Notes under the pieces: generated by a model | The model's input: the letters and a program-made list of their open reading frames with translations, nothing else | Told to the model about the DNA's origin: nothing | Database searches by the model: none | Part shown: one piece after another, positions 1 to 9,878 of the stretch | Numbering within the stretch: position 1 is the stretch's first letter | Layout: each line of letters begins with the position of its first letter | Assembly: GCA_009926865.1 (NCBI GenBank) | Contig: RFOD01000021.1 | Span: 1 to 39,690, forward strand | Source: Gammaproteobacteria bacterium | Lineage (GTDB): Bacteria; Pseudomonadota; Gammaproteobacteria; Steroidobacterales; Steroidobacteraceae | Direction: 5' to 3' | DNA length: 39,690 nucleotides | Program-made: the position numbers and the translations under genes

Positions 1-685
1 GCCTATAAAATCTTTGATGAGTCGTGCTGAGTCGGCGCCGAGTCCGTCTGAGTCCAGTGTGTCTGAGTTGAGTGCGTCGCGACCCGCCGTGGGTGAGCTT
101 GCGGACGGTGCACTCGGTCAGGCGATTGCCCAAGTGCATGGGATTTATATTTTGGCGCAACGCGCTGATGGATTGATCATCGTGGATGCACATGCAGCGC
201 ATGAGCGGGTGATTTATGAGCGTCTCAAGCGCGATTGGGGTCAAGACCCAGCGCAGCAGCGATTGCTTACGCCTGAGGTGGTGGAGATTGCGCTGCATGA
301 GAATGATTTATTTTTGAGCCATCAGGCTGATTTCGCGCAAGCAGGGTTCGAGATCGATGTTTTGGCACCGGGGCGGCTCGCCGTACGGGCGGTGCCCGCA
401 CTGCTCGCCCGCGAATCCGCAGGATCCCTCGTTCGAGATGTCTTGCAGAGTTTGCAGTCGGAGCAGGGGAGTCATCATTTGGACACTGCGGCCCATGGAC
501 TGCTTGGCAATATCGCCTGTCGAAGCGCGATTCACGGGGGTCGTAAATTGACGCTGGTGGAAATGAACGCCCTGCTTCGCGAGATGGAAGCGACCGAGCG
601 TGCCGGTCATTGCAATCATGGCCGACCGACCTGGGCATTAGTGACGCTTTCACAATTGGATCGCTTGTTTCTTCGTGGACGTTGA
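1..685 (+). CDS. mutL: DNA mismatch repair protein MutL, C-terminal part (5' end outside window)
   Basis: C-terminal part of the mismatch repair protein MutL; the frame is open from the first base of the window. Seen: a Ser/Glu/Ala-rich linker of about 30 residues, then the C-terminal dimerisation domain. Counting from the in-frame TTG at 14, Asp58, His60, Glu64 and Glu69 fit the DxHA-x2-E-x4-E metal-site pattern, and the partner motifs ACRSA and CNHGRP follow near the C-terminus. Known: these motifs mark MutL proteins that nick DNA themselves and are missing from MutH-dependent MutL such as that of E. coli. Inference: repair here is probably MutH-independent. The stop overlaps the GTG start of miaA by 11 bases, suggesting translational coupling. 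Confidence 0.95.
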   Translation, partial: PIKSLMSRAESAPSPSESSVSELSASRPAVGELADGALGQAIAQVHGIYILAQRADGLIIVDAHAAHERVIYERLKRDWGQDPAQQRLLTPEVVEIALHENDLFLSHQADFAQAGFEIDVLAPGRLAVRAVPALLARESAGSLVRDVLQSLQSEQGSHHLDTAAHGLLGNIACRSAIHGGRKLTLVEMNALLREMEATERAGHCNHGRPTWALVTLSQLDRLFLRGR

Positions 686-1613
686 TGCCCTGATGCTGGC
701 CGGGCCGACGGCGAGCGGCAAAACGGCTTGGGCGCTGGCTTTAGCCGAGCGGCTACCGATCGAAATCATCAGTGTGGATTCTGCTCAGGTCTACCGAGGA
801 CTCGACATTGGGGCGGCCAAGCCGAGTGTCGCCGAGCGCGCGCGCGTACGACATCATCTTTTGGATATTCGGGATCCGGCCGAGCACTACAGTGCGGGTG
901 ATTTTCGGCGCGATGCGCTCGCCTTGATTGCAGAGATTCGCAGCCGCGGTCATCTGCCGCTTTTGGTAGGCGGGACCATGTTGTACTTCAATGCGCTCTT
1001 AAAGGGCTTAGCTCGTTTGCCTGCGGCGGATCCGCTCCTGCGCCGTGCCATTGACGCAGAGGCCGCGCAGCTCGGCTGGCCGCAGCTGCATGAGCAGCTT
1101 GCTGCCGTGGATCCGGTGTTGGCAGCGCGTTTGGCGCCGCAAGATGCACAGCGTATCCAACGGGGTTTAGAGGTCTATCGACTGAGCGGTCGACCCTTAA
1201 GTGATTGGCAGGCCGACACCGACCCCGGTCACGCATATCGATTTGTACGCACGGCCCTCGTTCCGAGAGATCGAGGCGCACTCCATGCCGCGATCGCCCA
1301 ACGTTTTGATCAAATGATGGAGGCGGGTCTGCTCTCTGAGGTGGCTCAATTGGCGGCTCGAGGCGATCTCGTTGCGGATTTACCCGCCTTGAGAGCCGTG
1401 GGTTACCGCCAGCTATGGGCGCATTTGGCTGGCGAGTATTCTCTTGAGGAGGCGATTTCGCGCGCTGTGATCGCGAGCCGTCAGCTCGCGAAACGCCAAT
1501 TGACATGGATCAACGCGGATCCCGGTTGGCAGCGGTTTGATCCGCTCGCGAAGGGAAGCGTCGAGGTGTGGATGGCCACCATGCAGACCGTGTGGCATCA
1601 CGCACGCCTTTAA
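675..1613 (+). CDS. miaA: tRNA dimethylallyltransferase MiaA
   Basis: Transfers a dimethylallyl group to the N6 of A37 in tRNAs that read codons starting with U, the first step towards ms2i6A. Seen: the P-loop GPTASGKT at residues 10-17, the DSAQVYRGLDIGAAKP motif just after it, the GGTMLYF motif near residue 100 and a C-terminal RQLAKRQLTW motif. The length, 312 residues, is normal for the family. The GTG start at 675 overlaps mutL. An ATG at 693 would shorten the protein by six residues and is the alternative start. It lies between mutL and hfq as in most gammaproteobacteria. Function is assigned from family motifs and synteny. Confidence 0.96.
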   Translation: MDVDALMLAGPTASGKTAWALALAERLPIEIISVDSAQVYRGLDIGAAKPSVAERARVRHHLLDIRDPAEHYSAGDFRRDALALIAEIRSRGHLPLLVGGTMLYFNALLKGLARLPAADPLLRRAIDAEAAQLGWPQLHEQLAAVDPVLAARLAPQDAQRIQRGLEVYRLSGRPLSDWQADTDPGHAYRFVRTALVPRDRGALHAAIAQRFDQMMEAGLLSEVAQLAARGDLVADLPALRAVGYRQLWAHLAGEYSLEEAISRAVIASRQLAKRQLTWINADPGWQRFDPLAKGSVEVWMATMQTVWHHARL

Positions 1614-1642
1614 GTGTGTCAACGTACCTAGATGGGAACTTC

Positions 1643-1673
1643 TGTCAAGGTAGAATGGTCTTCGCCTTATAAC
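1643..1673 (+). promoter_or_regulatory. candidate hfq promoter
   Basis: A -10-like TATAAC at 1668-1673 lies in the gap between miaA and hfq. The only -35-like sequence near the right distance (TGTCAA, 1643-1648) is poor and its 19-base spacer is long. A second AT-rich hexamer, TAGAAT, is at 1651-1656. E. coli is known to drive hfq from its own promoters around miaA, so a promoter here is expected, but this match is weak. Confidence 0.25.
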
Positions 1674-1728
1674 CATTCACAACACGGCTGATCCCTTGTG
1701 GGATCCACCACTGCTGAGGAGTTTAGCC

Positions 1729-1992
1729 ATGGCCAAGGGCCAGTCCCTGCAAGATCCCTTCTTGAACCAGTTGCGTAAGGAGCGGGTTCCCGTTTCCATT
1801 TATCTGGTCAACGGAATCAAACTTCAGGGCCAGATCGATTCATTCGATCAGTTCGTGGTGCTATTGAAAAATACGGTCAATCAGATGGTCTACAAACACG
1901 CCATCTCGACAGTTGTGCCGGCGCGCAATGTGCGCTTGCCCTCGGCGGATGAGCCAGAAGGGGGTGTCGATCCAGCCCCCGCCGAGGACTAA
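1729..1992 (+). CDS. hfq: RNA chaperone Hfq
   Basis: Hexameric Sm-like RNA chaperone that pairs small RNAs with mRNAs. Seen: 87 residues beginning [18 protein letters not shown], the Sm1 region ([19 protein letters not shown]) and the Sm2 signature [10 protein letters not shown]. The C-terminal tail is short (about 18 residues) and acidic. Known: the E. coli tail is longer, and its acidic tip helps release RNA. The ATG at 1729 is chosen because GAGGA at 1716-1720 is well placed and Hfq homology begins there. An in-frame upstream TTG/GTG extension adds 11 residues with no similarity. It sits between miaA and hflX, the usual context. Confidence 0.97.
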   Translation: MAKGQSLQDPFLNQLRKERVPVSIYLVNGIKLQGQIDSFDQFVVLLKNTVNQMVYKHAISTVVPARNVRLPSADEPEGGVDPAPAED

Positions 1993-2014
1993 GACTTCGT
2001 GCTGACCCTCTCGC

Positions 2015-3379
2015 GTGTTTGAGCGTCCGAGCGGCGGCGAGCGTGCGCTGCTCGTCCGCTTAGGTTTAGGCGCAGCCGTCGAGCACGAAGACCTCGAGGA
2101 ATTTGCACAGTTGGCCGATTCAGCGGGTGCAGAGGTCGTCGCTACCGTCACCGGTCGGCGTGAACGGCCCGATCCCAAATATTTTGTCGGCAGCGGCAAA
2201 GCCGAAGAAATCCGCCAGATCGCTGAGGAAGTGTGCGCCGCTGTAATCTTGGTGGATCACGCGCTCTCGGCCAGCCAGGAGCGTAATCTCGAGAAACTCA
2301 CGGGTTTACGGGTGCTCGATCGTAATGCGCTCATCTTGGATATCTTTGCTCAACGGGCGCGTAGTCATGAGGGCAAGCTCGAGGTGGAGCTTGCGCAATT
2401 GCGTCACTTATCGAGCCGCTTGGTTCGGGGGTGGACGCATTTGGAGCGTCAAAAGGGTGGTATCGGATTGCGCGGTCCTGGCGAGACCCAGCTTGAGACT
2501 GATCGCCGCTTGCTCGGCGAGCGGGTGCGCGTCTTATCGCGTCGACTTGAAAAGTTAACGCGTCAGCGTGAGACCGGGCGACAACGCCGAGTGTCGATCC
2601 CCATTCCGTCGGTCGCCTTGGTCGGTTACACCAATGCGGGTAAATCAACCTTATTTCGTGCGTTGACGGGCAGCGAGGCCTATGTGGCCGATCAATTATT
2701 TGCGACGCTCGATCCTTTGGTGCGCCGCGTGCGATTGCCGGGGGGGAGCCCCGCAGTACTCGCCGACACGGTGGGTTTCATCCGCGAACTTCCACACGAG
2801 CTCGTTGCCGCGTTCCAATCTACGCTGACCGAGGCGCGTGAGGCGACCTTGTTGCTGCACGTGATCGATGCCAGCGATCCTCGGCGCGATGAACGAATCG
2901 ATCAGGTGAACGCCGTCTTGCAGCAAGTTGGCGCGGGTGAGTTGCCGCAAATTCGAGTCTTCAACAAGATTGATCGACTCCAGCAGACGCCGCGTATTGA
3001 ACGCGATGCCGAGGGCGTGATCACCCACGCTTGGGTATCCGCGGTCCGCGCCGAGGGACTGGACGGGTTGATGCAAGCCATTGCTGAACGTCTCTCTCGC
3101 TTCGCAAGGCCTTATCGGCTTCGGGTCGGGCCGGCACACGCTGGTCGGTTGCGTGCGAAATTGATCGCTGATGGGGTCTTGCAGGGCGAGCGCAGCACCG
3201 AGGCGGGGGCCCTTGAGCTCGATATCAACGTCCCAGAGCCCGACGCGCAAGCGCTCGCGGCACTGCCGGATGTTGAGTTGCTCGACGCACCGGCCCAATC
3301 AGCCGCTCAGCTTGAGTTTGAACCTTGTGCGACGGAGGGGGGGTACCTACAATCTCCCCTTAATCGCGTGGCGTCCTGA
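2015..3379 (+). CDS. hflX: ribosome-associated GTPase HflX
   Basis: GTPase that binds the 50S subunit and rescues or splits stalled and heat-damaged ribosomes. Seen: the N-terminal nucleotide-binding domain with YFVGSGKAEEI near residue 56, the helical region with GLRGPGETQLETDRR (about 151-165), then the G domain with G1 GYTNAGKS at 204-211, G3 DTVGF near residue 250 and G4 NKID. The C-terminal tail after the G domain runs to residue 454. The start is GTG at 2015, 22 bases after hfq, with no strong ribosome-binding site, so coupling to hfq is possible. Synteny with hfq, hflK and hflC supports the call. Confidence 0.96.
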   Translation: MFERPSGGERALLVRLGLGAAVEHEDLEEFAQLADSAGAEVVATVTGRRERPDPKYFVGSGKAEEIRQIAEEVCAAVILVDHALSASQERNLEKLTGLRVLDRNALILDIFAQRARSHEGKLEVELAQLRHLSSRLVRGWTHLERQKGGIGLRGPGETQLETDRRLLGERVRVLSRRLEKLTRQRETGRQRRVSIPIPSVALVGYTNAGKSTLFRALTGSEAYVADQLFATLDPLVRRVRLPGGSPAVLADTVGFIRELPHELVAAFQSTLTEAREATLLLHVIDASDPRRDERIDQVNAVLQQVGAGELPQIRVFNKIDRLQQTPRIERDAEGVITHAWVSAVRAEGLDGLMQAIAERLSRFARPYRLRVGPAHAGRLRAKLIADGVLQGERSTEAGALELDINVPEPDAQALAALPDVELLDAPAQSAAQLEFEPCATEGGYLQSPLNRVAS

Positions 3380-3403
3380 CCCTCAATAGGCGCGAAACTA
3401 CTT

Positions 3404-4528
3404 ATGGCATGGAATGAACCTGGCGGAAGCCAACAGAATCCTTGGGGCAAGCGCCCAAAGCGCTCATCGGATGATGCTTTTCGTAATTTTCAACGAAAGC
3501 TCGAATCCATCTTGAAAGGCGCGGGCTCCGGTCCGAGCGGCGGTGGCGATGATGGCGCCGATAGCGGCGATGGCAAATCGCAACTCGTCGTCTTTGTCGG
3601 TGTGCTGCTCGCATTCGTTGCGTATCAAAGCGCTTTCACGATCGATCAAGCAGAACGCGGCGTCATACAACGCTTCGGGCAGTTTCAATCCTTGCGTGAG
3701 CCGGGTCTCGGCTTCATGGTGTGGCCAATTGATCGTCTGACTAAGGTCAATACGCAAGCGGTGAGTAGTGTCAACTACACCGCCAAAGTGCTCACGCAGG
3801 ACATCAACTTGGTCGATATGTCGCTTGCCGTGCAGTATCAGACTCGCGATCCCGTCAAATATCTTTTCCGAGTCCGAGATCCGGTGCAGACCTTACGGGA
3901 TGTCGGCGAGAGTGCGATTCGTGAAGTGGTGGGGCGTAATACGCTCGACTCGATCTTTGTCTCCAATCGCGAGCAAGTCACGACCAGCACGCGTGATCTC
4001 ATTCAGCGCACGCTCGATCAATACGAGACCGGTATTTTCATCACCAGCGTTAACTTGACCGACATCCAAGTGCCCACGGATGTGCAGGAATCGCAGCGCG
4101 ATGCGAACAAGGCGCTGGCCGACAAGGAGCGCTTGGTCAAAGAAGCTGAAGCTTACGCGAGCGGCATTTTGCCGGTTGCTGAAGGTGCGGCGTCGCGGCA
4201 ACTGCAGGAGGCGGAAGGCTATCGTGCCCAAACCTTGGCGATCGCTGAAGGTGAGGCGCAGCGTTTTACTCAACTGGTGCAGGCCTATGAGCGCTCGCCC
4301 CGAGTGACCCGCGAACGCTTATATATTGAGACGGTCGAGTCGGTCATGAATCGTTCGCAAAAAGTGGTCGTGGATACCAAAGGCAATAATCAAATGTTGT
4401 ATCTGCCGCTGGATCGTATGATGGAGCGCGGCGCGAATCGCAACAATGAGAATGAACCCATGCCGCGCGTGACGGTGGAGGCCGAGCCGCCTGTCAACAC
4501 TGATCCGCGTTCGCGAGTGGAGCGCTAA
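3404..4528 (+). CDS. hflK: HflK, membrane subunit of the FtsH modulator complex
   Basis: SPFH/band-7 membrane protein that pairs with HflC to form a periplasmic cage around FtsH and tune its proteolysis. Seen: a hydrophilic N-terminus rich in Gly and Asp (residues 1-55), one membrane segment around 56-75, the band-7 domain from about residue 80 (AERGVIQRFGQF), and a long Ala/Glu-rich helical region (KALADKERLVKEAEAYA). The 374-residue length is typical. The ATG at 3404 follows hflX by 24 bases, and hflC starts 2 bases after its stop, so hflX-hflK-hflC-purA looks like one transcript. Function is by family and context. Confidence 0.96.
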   Translation: MAWNEPGGSQQNPWGKRPKRSSDDAFRNFQRKLESILKGAGSGPSGGGDDGADSGDGKSQLVVFVGVLLAFVAYQSAFTIDQAERGVIQRFGQFQSLREPGLGFMVWPIDRLTKVNTQAVSSVNYTAKVLTQDINLVDMSLAVQYQTRDPVKYLFRVRDPVQTLRDVGESAIREVVGRNTLDSIFVSNREQVTTSTRDLIQRTLDQYETGIFITSVNLTDIQVPTDVQESQRDANKALADKERLVKEAEAYASGILPVAEGAASRQLQEAEGYRAQTLAIAEGEAQRFTQLVQAYERSPRVTRERLYIETVESVMNRSQKVVVDTKGNNQMLYLPLDRMMERGANRNNENEPMPRVTVEAEPPVNTDPRSRVER

Positions 4529-4530
4529 GC

Positions 4531-5403
4531 ATGAACCAGTTATTACAAAAAATTCTGGCTGGTGTTTTGGTGGTGGGCTTTATCGCGAGCACCTGCGTGT
4601 TTACGGTGGCCGAGAACGAGCTTGCGGTACGTAGTCGCTTCCAAGAAATCATTCAGTCAAATTACACGCCCGGTTTGCACTTTAAACTGCCGATCGACAC
4701 GGTTCGTAAATACGAGCGACGTATCGTGTCTGAGAGCTTTGTTGGCGAAACGTTTTTGACCAGTGAAAATCGGGGTCTGATCGTCGATTACTTCGTCAAG
4801 TGGCGTATTCGCGATGAAGCGCGTTATGCGCAGACTTTCGGTACGGATACGCTTGCCGCCGGCCAGCGTATTGCCGATATCGTTAAAGACGGTATTAAAA
4901 ATGCGGTGGCGCAGCGTACCCTCGAGGAAATCGTTTCTGCCGAGCGCACTGCATTCACGGGGGACATGTTCAGTCGCGCGAGTGCGACAGCCGATGCGCT
5001 GGGTCTCGAACTAATTGATGCGCGGGTGCGCACGATTGGCTTGCCGCCGGACGTCGAGTCGCGTGTGTATGCGAGCATGCAGCAGAGTTTTGGCCGCTTG
5101 GCGCGCCAGCTGCGCGGTGAGGGCGAGAAGGATGCACTGCGTATCCGCGCTGAAGCCGATCGCCGGCGGATGGAGATTATCTCTGAGGCGACGCGTGAAT
5201 CTCTGAAGATTCGCGGTGACGCCGATGCGCGTGCGGCGAATGTGTACTCAGCGGCCTATGGGCGCAACCCCGAGTTTTATGCATTTTATCGTAGCATTCA
5301 GGCCTATAAGACCTCACTCGGTAAGGAGGGCGACATCATGGTCGTCTCGCCAGAGAGTGATTTCTTTCGCTATTTACGCGATCCCGCTGGTACCAAGCGA
5401 TAA
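4531..5403 (+). CDS. hflC: HflC, membrane subunit of the FtsH modulator complex
   Basis: Partner of HflK. Seen: 290 residues, a short cytoplasmic N-terminus, one membrane segment at about residues 8-26, the SPFH domain with AENELAVRSRFQ and GLHFKLPID, then a charged helical segment (EADRRRMEIISEA) and the conserved C-terminal region with NPEFYAFYRS. Known: HflC and HflK have the same topology and assemble as heterodimers into a ring with FtsH. The start is ATG at 4531, two bases past the hflK stop, and purA begins 6 bases after its stop. No internal anomalies are seen. Confidence 0.96.
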   Translation: MNQLLQKILAGVLVVGFIASTCVFTVAENELAVRSRFQEIIQSNYTPGLHFKLPIDTVRKYERRIVSESFVGETFLTSENRGLIVDYFVKWRIRDEARYAQTFGTDTLAAGQRIADIVKDGIKNAVAQRTLEEIVSAERTAFTGDMFSRASATADALGLELIDARVRTIGLPPDVESRVYASMQQSFGRLARQLRGEGEKDALRIRAEADRRRMEIISEATRESLKIRGDADARAANVYSAAYGRNPEFYAFYRSIQAYKTSLGKEGDIMVVSPESDFFRYLRDPAGTKR

Positions 5404-6708
<1,305 letters not shown>

Positions 6709-6753
6709 CAGCGCGGCGCCTCAGGCGTCATCGTCGGCACATGACATCAAGCT

Positions 6754-6774
6754 CAAACCGTCTCGGACGGTTTG
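6754..6774 (+). terminator. hairpin downstream of purA, possible terminator
   Basis: Perfect 9-bp inverted repeat (CAAACCGTC / GACGGTTTG) with a three-base TCG loop, 45 bases after the purA stop and 44 bases before the next gene. No T-run follows, so it is not a textbook intrinsic terminator. It could block 3' exonucleases or serve a Rho-dependent end. Confidence 0.4.
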
Positions 6775-6818
6775 CAATCAGGGCAAACTCAGTGCACGCG
6801 AGCTGAGGGGGAAGGGTT

Positions 6819-8243
6819 ATGAACGATTTCTTTGATGGCGTCGCCATGGTCTCCAACTTTATCTGGGGGGGGAACTGGGGCGAGAGGCGTATTCTCCCAG
6901 TCGGTATCGTGACGATTGCGTTGTTAGGTACGGGTCTTTATTTCATGGTGCGCCTGAAGTTCCGGCCGCTGCGTCGCATCGGGCCGGCGTTCCTGAATCT
7001 GTGGCAGGGTCGTAAAGGGCAGGGCGAAGGTGAAATCACCCCTTGGCAGGCGGTGTCCACCGCGCTATCGGGTCAGGTCGGGACCGGGAATCTCGCCGGT
7101 GTGGCCACCGCGATAACGCTGGGTGGGCCCGGTGCTATTTTCTGGATGTGGGTGACCGCGATCGTTGGCATGGCGGCTGCCTTTGCGGAAAGTTCTTTGG
7201 CTGTGCGTTATCGCGAGCGACATCCCGATGGCCACTTCCATGGTGGGCCGATGTACTACATCCGCAACGGGCTCGGTCCTCGGTGGGGGTGGCTCGCCGT
7301 CTTATTTTGTCTTGGCACGATCGCTTCAGGTTTTGTGACCGGCAATATGATCCAAGCCAATTCCATCACCCAATCGGTGATGGAAGCGGGCCGTAGTATG
7401 TCGATCGATATCCCGAACTGGTCGGTTGGCGCAGCGGTCGCTACGCTCACTTTTCTCGTGATCATCGGAGGCATCAAATCCATTGGTGCTTTTGCAGGGC
7501 GTTTGGTGCCGCTCATGGCGCTCGCCTATGTGCTCGCCTCATTGGCGGTGCTCGCGCTGCATTTTGAGCATCTCGGCGAGGCGCTTTTATTGATTGTGCG
7601 CTCGGCCTTTGGGCTTGAGCCGGCGGTCGGCGGGCTTGCGGGTTATGGCGTCTTAGCCGCAATTCGTGCGGGTGTGGCACGCGGACTCTTCTCGAATGAA
7701 GCCGGTCAAGGCTCTGCGCCGATTGCCCACGCAGCCGCACAAACGAAGGGTCCGGTCAGTCAGGGTGAAATCGCTAGCATTGGCGTATTCATCGACACCG
7801 TTGTGATTTGCACGATGACGGCGCTCGTCATTCTAGTCGTCGAGGGGAATTACATTTCAGATGGCGGTGCCTCGACCGTGGCCTATGCTTGGCAGTCCAC
7901 CGATTTACAGGCTTCGGCGATCACCACGGCCGCCTTCGCTGCAGGTATTGCCGGCGGTCAATGGATCGTCTTAGCGGCGCAGTTTTTGTTTGCATTCACC
8001 ACCATCATCGGCTGGTCGTACTACGGTGAGCAGGCCGCAGGCTACCTTTTTGGTGATCGCTCCGCAGTGGCCTTCCGTTATCTTTGGGTGGGTATCGTGT
8101 TTCTGGGGACCTTGGTGCTCAATGTCGATGGGCTTTGGTTGCTTGGCGACGTTGCTAATGCGTCGATGTTGTTCCCGAACGTGATCGCCATCCTCGCACT
8201 CTCGGGCGTGGTCTTCGCCATGGCCCGCGAGGCGGATCGATAG
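6819..8243 (+). CDS. sodium:alanine/amino-acid symporter, AGCS family
   Basis: Integral membrane carrier that takes up a neutral amino acid (alanine, glycine or similar) with sodium. Seen: 474 residues, mostly hydrophobic, with about 10-11 membrane segments. Family signatures are SGQVGTGNLAGVATAI at about 84-99, GGPGAIFWMW at 102-111, GGPMYYIRNGLG near 142-153, and FSNEAGQGSAPIAHAAA in the second half. The ATG at 6819 has a GAGGGGGAAGGG purine run just upstream. Its substrate cannot be told from sequence alone. It converges with an NSS-family transporter, with only 28 bases and a hairpin between them. Confidence 0.92.
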   Translation: MNDFFDGVAMVSNFIWGGNWGERRILPVGIVTIALLGTGLYFMVRLKFRPLRRIGPAFLNLWQGRKGQGEGEITPWQAVSTALSGQVGTGNLAGVATAITLGGPGAIFWMWVTAIVGMAAAFAESSLAVRYRERHPDGHFHGGPMYYIRNGLGPRWGWLAVLFCLGTIASGFVTGNMIQANSITQSVMEAGRSMSIDIPNWSVGAAVATLTFLVIIGGIKSIGAFAGRLVPLMALAYVLASLAVLALHFEHLGEALLLIVRSAFGLEPAVGGLAGYGVLAAIRAGVARGLFSNEAGQGSAPIAHAAAQTKGPVSQGEIASIGVFIDTVVICTMTALVILVVEGNYISDGGASTVAYAWQSTDLQASAITTAAFAAGIAGGQWIVLAAQFLFAFTTIIGWSYYGEQAAGYLFGDRSAVAFRYLWVGIVFLGTLVLNVDGLWLLGDVANASMLFPNVIAILALSGVVFAMAREADR

Positions 8244-8257
8244 TCGCTGATGATCGA

Positions 8258-8278
8258 TGGCTAGCGAATTGCTAGCCA
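8258..8278. terminator. hairpin between convergent transporters, possible bidirectional terminator
   Basis: Perfect 8-bp inverted repeat (TGGCTAGC / GCTAGCCA) with a five-base loop in the gap between the two convergent transporter genes. It reaches over the last codons of the minus-strand gene. There are short A/T runs but no real T-tract on either side, so termination is inferred from position and symmetry. Confidence 0.4.
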
Positions 8279-9609
8279 AAGAAATCGAGCATCATCTGCC
8301 AAGTTTCCCGTGCGGAAAACACCAGCACGACGAGGACGACGGGCGGGACAAACCAGCGCAGGACTGCCAAAATTCTTGGCACTTGAGCGGCCCAGAAGGT
8401 CGATGCCCCGTGCTCGAGTTCAGCTTGCATCTCAGATTTGGCTTTCCAGCCCACTAGGATCGCGAGCATTAAGGTGCCAAACACCAAAAGTAGCTCACCG
8501 GCGATTTTATCCATCAGTCCGAGCGCATCGGTATTCAGTGCCGGCCAAATGCCGAGAGCCGTAATGGTGAGGCCTGCTAGCGCGGCGGCAGGCTTGCGGT
8601 TCATCTGCCACTCATCAATGAGCCAAATTGTGACGACCTCGAGCAAAGAAATGGCAGAGGTGATGGCGCCGACTGCGAGCGCTACAAAGAAGAACGTTCC
8701 CACCGCTTGACCCACTGGCCCCATGGCCGAAAAAGCCGTCGGCAGCGCGATAAAAAGGGCGCCCACGGTGCTTGCACCCACGGCTGATTGCAAGGCAAAC
8801 GAGAAAATGACCGGAAAGACAACGAGGCCTGCGATGAAGGCCACGCTAAAGTCCGTTAAGGCAACTAAGGTACCCGCTTGTGGGGCATTCACATCACGCG
8901 AAAGATAGGACGCGAAGGTCAGCATGGCGCCCATTCCTAAGCTCAGTGAAAAGAAGGCCTGAGCAGCCGCAGCGCGCCACACGTCAGGATTCAAAAAATC
9001 TTCGACGTTGGGTTGGAGATACTTGAGATAGCCCGCCGTGGCGCCTGGTAAGGTAGCGGCCCAAATCGCTAAACCTAAGAGGATCAAAAATAACATTGGC
9101 ATGAGCAGGAGCGAGGCGCGCTCTATACCGGCGCGTACTCCGGCCATCACGATGCCAATGGTCAGCAGCATAAAAAAGAGGTGATAGCCGACTGCGCTGT
9201 TGCCTGCAGCGATCGCGCCGAAGTGTGCACCGGCATCGGCAGGTAGTTGACCTGTCAAAGATTCGAGTGCGTAGCGTAGCGTCCAGCCGGCAATCACAGA
9301 GTAATAGGCGAGGATCAAGAGTCCGGCGGCGGTGAAGATATACCCGAGGCGCGACCAATGGCGGCCACCAATTTGTCGTAGCGCGCCAACGGGTCCCAAA
9401 CGCGCGGAGCGGCCCAGCGAAAATTCCGCCAAGAGCAGCGGAATACCGAGTAGCAAAGTCATCGCAATGTAGAGCAAAACGAAGGCCGCGCCACCACCTT
9501 CTGAGGCTTGGTAGGAAAAGCGCCACATGTTGCCAAGTCCAATGGCACTACCGGCCGCTGCTAGAATGAACCCTAGACGGCTACCGAAAGCCTCGCGAGA
9601 CATCGCCAT
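8272..9609 (-). CDS. sodium-dependent transporter, NSS (SNF) family
   Basis: Sodium-coupled transporter of the neurotransmitter:sodium symporter family, LeuT-like; the substrate is probably an amino acid or similar amine. Seen: 445 residues with about 11-12 membrane segments. The first helix carries the family signature with GSAIGLGNMWRFSYQASEGGGAAF, the unwound TM1 region that binds sodium and substrate. The ATG at 9609 is chosen because AGGGGGA lies about 6 bases before it and homology starts there; the longer frame back to 9708 adds 33 unrelated residues. A tRNA-Leu gene lies 139 bases upstream on the same strand. The substrate is unknown. Confidence 0.92.
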   Translation of the reverse strand: MAMSREAFGSRLGFILAAAGSAIGLGNMWRFSYQASEGGGAAFVLLYIAMTLLLGIPLLLAEFSLGRSARLGPVGALRQIGGRHWSRLGYIFTAAGLLILAYYSVIAGWTLRYALESLTGQLPADAGAHFGAIAAGNSAVGYHLFFMLLTIGIVMAGVRAGIERASLLLMPMLFLILLGLAIWAATLPGATAGYLKYLQPNVEDFLNPDVWRAAAAQAFFSLSLGMGAMLTFASYLSRDVNAPQAGTLVALTDFSVAFIAGLVVFPVIFSFALQSAVGASTVGALFIALPTAFSAMGPVGQAVGTFFFVALAVGAITSAISLLEVVTIWLIDEWQMNRKPAAALAGLTITALGIWPALNTDALGLMDKIAGELLLVFGTLMLAILVGWKAKSEMQAELEHGASTFWAAQVPRILAVLRWFVPPVVLVVLVFSARETWQMMLDFFG

Positions 9610-9748
9610 GTGATTCCCCCTTGCGCCAGCGATTGCAAACGGTGCGCGAGCGCACCAACGTACATCGTTGGATGCTAACAGAGGGTGCCACCAAGTGCCG
9701 AGGGGCAACCGGCTCGTTTGTTGATCGAATATCCGGTAACGTGATCAA

Positions 9749-9833
<85 letters not shown>

Positions 9834-9848
9834 TTAGGTGGGCGGCGC

Positions 9849-9877
9849 AATGTACGCAGCGGGCGAGGGACTGTCAA
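9849..9877 (-). promoter_or_regulatory. promoter of tRNA-Leu(CAG)
   Basis: On the minus strand a perfect -35 TTGACA (9872-9877), a 17-base spacer and -10 TACATT (9849-9854) point at the tRNA 16 bases downstream. The bases after the -10 are almost all G/C, like the discriminator of stable-RNA promoters under stringent control. The -35 ends one base from the proposed TTG start of the divergent rnr gene. Confidence 0.75.
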
Positions 9878-9878
9878 A

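Noticed and set aside
14-75. Cluster of GAGTC/TGAGTC words at the left edge that might be a regulatory repeat array
   Set aside because: They lie in the coding sequence of the MutL linker, which is Ser/Glu-rich; biased codons for a low-complexity linker explain them.
988-1506. 172-codon open frame on the minus strand inside miaA
   Set aside because: It lies fully within miaA, whose motifs are unambiguous, and its translation is Arg/Pro-rich without domain features, typical of an antisense shadow in GC-rich DNA.
2696-3298. 200-codon open frame on the minus strand inside hflX
   Set aside because: It is covered by the HflX GTPase domain and tail; no recognisable motif, start signal or ribosome-binding site.
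8984-9526. 180-codon minus-strand frame inside the NSS transporter gene
   Set aside because: It is on the same strand but another frame; very Arg/Trp/Cys-rich low-quality translation, while the transporter frame carries clear signatures.
9700-9748. Inverted repeat TTGATC/GATCAA after tRNA-Leu as a terminator
   Set aside because: The stem is only 6 bp with a 16-base loop and no T-run; too weak to call.
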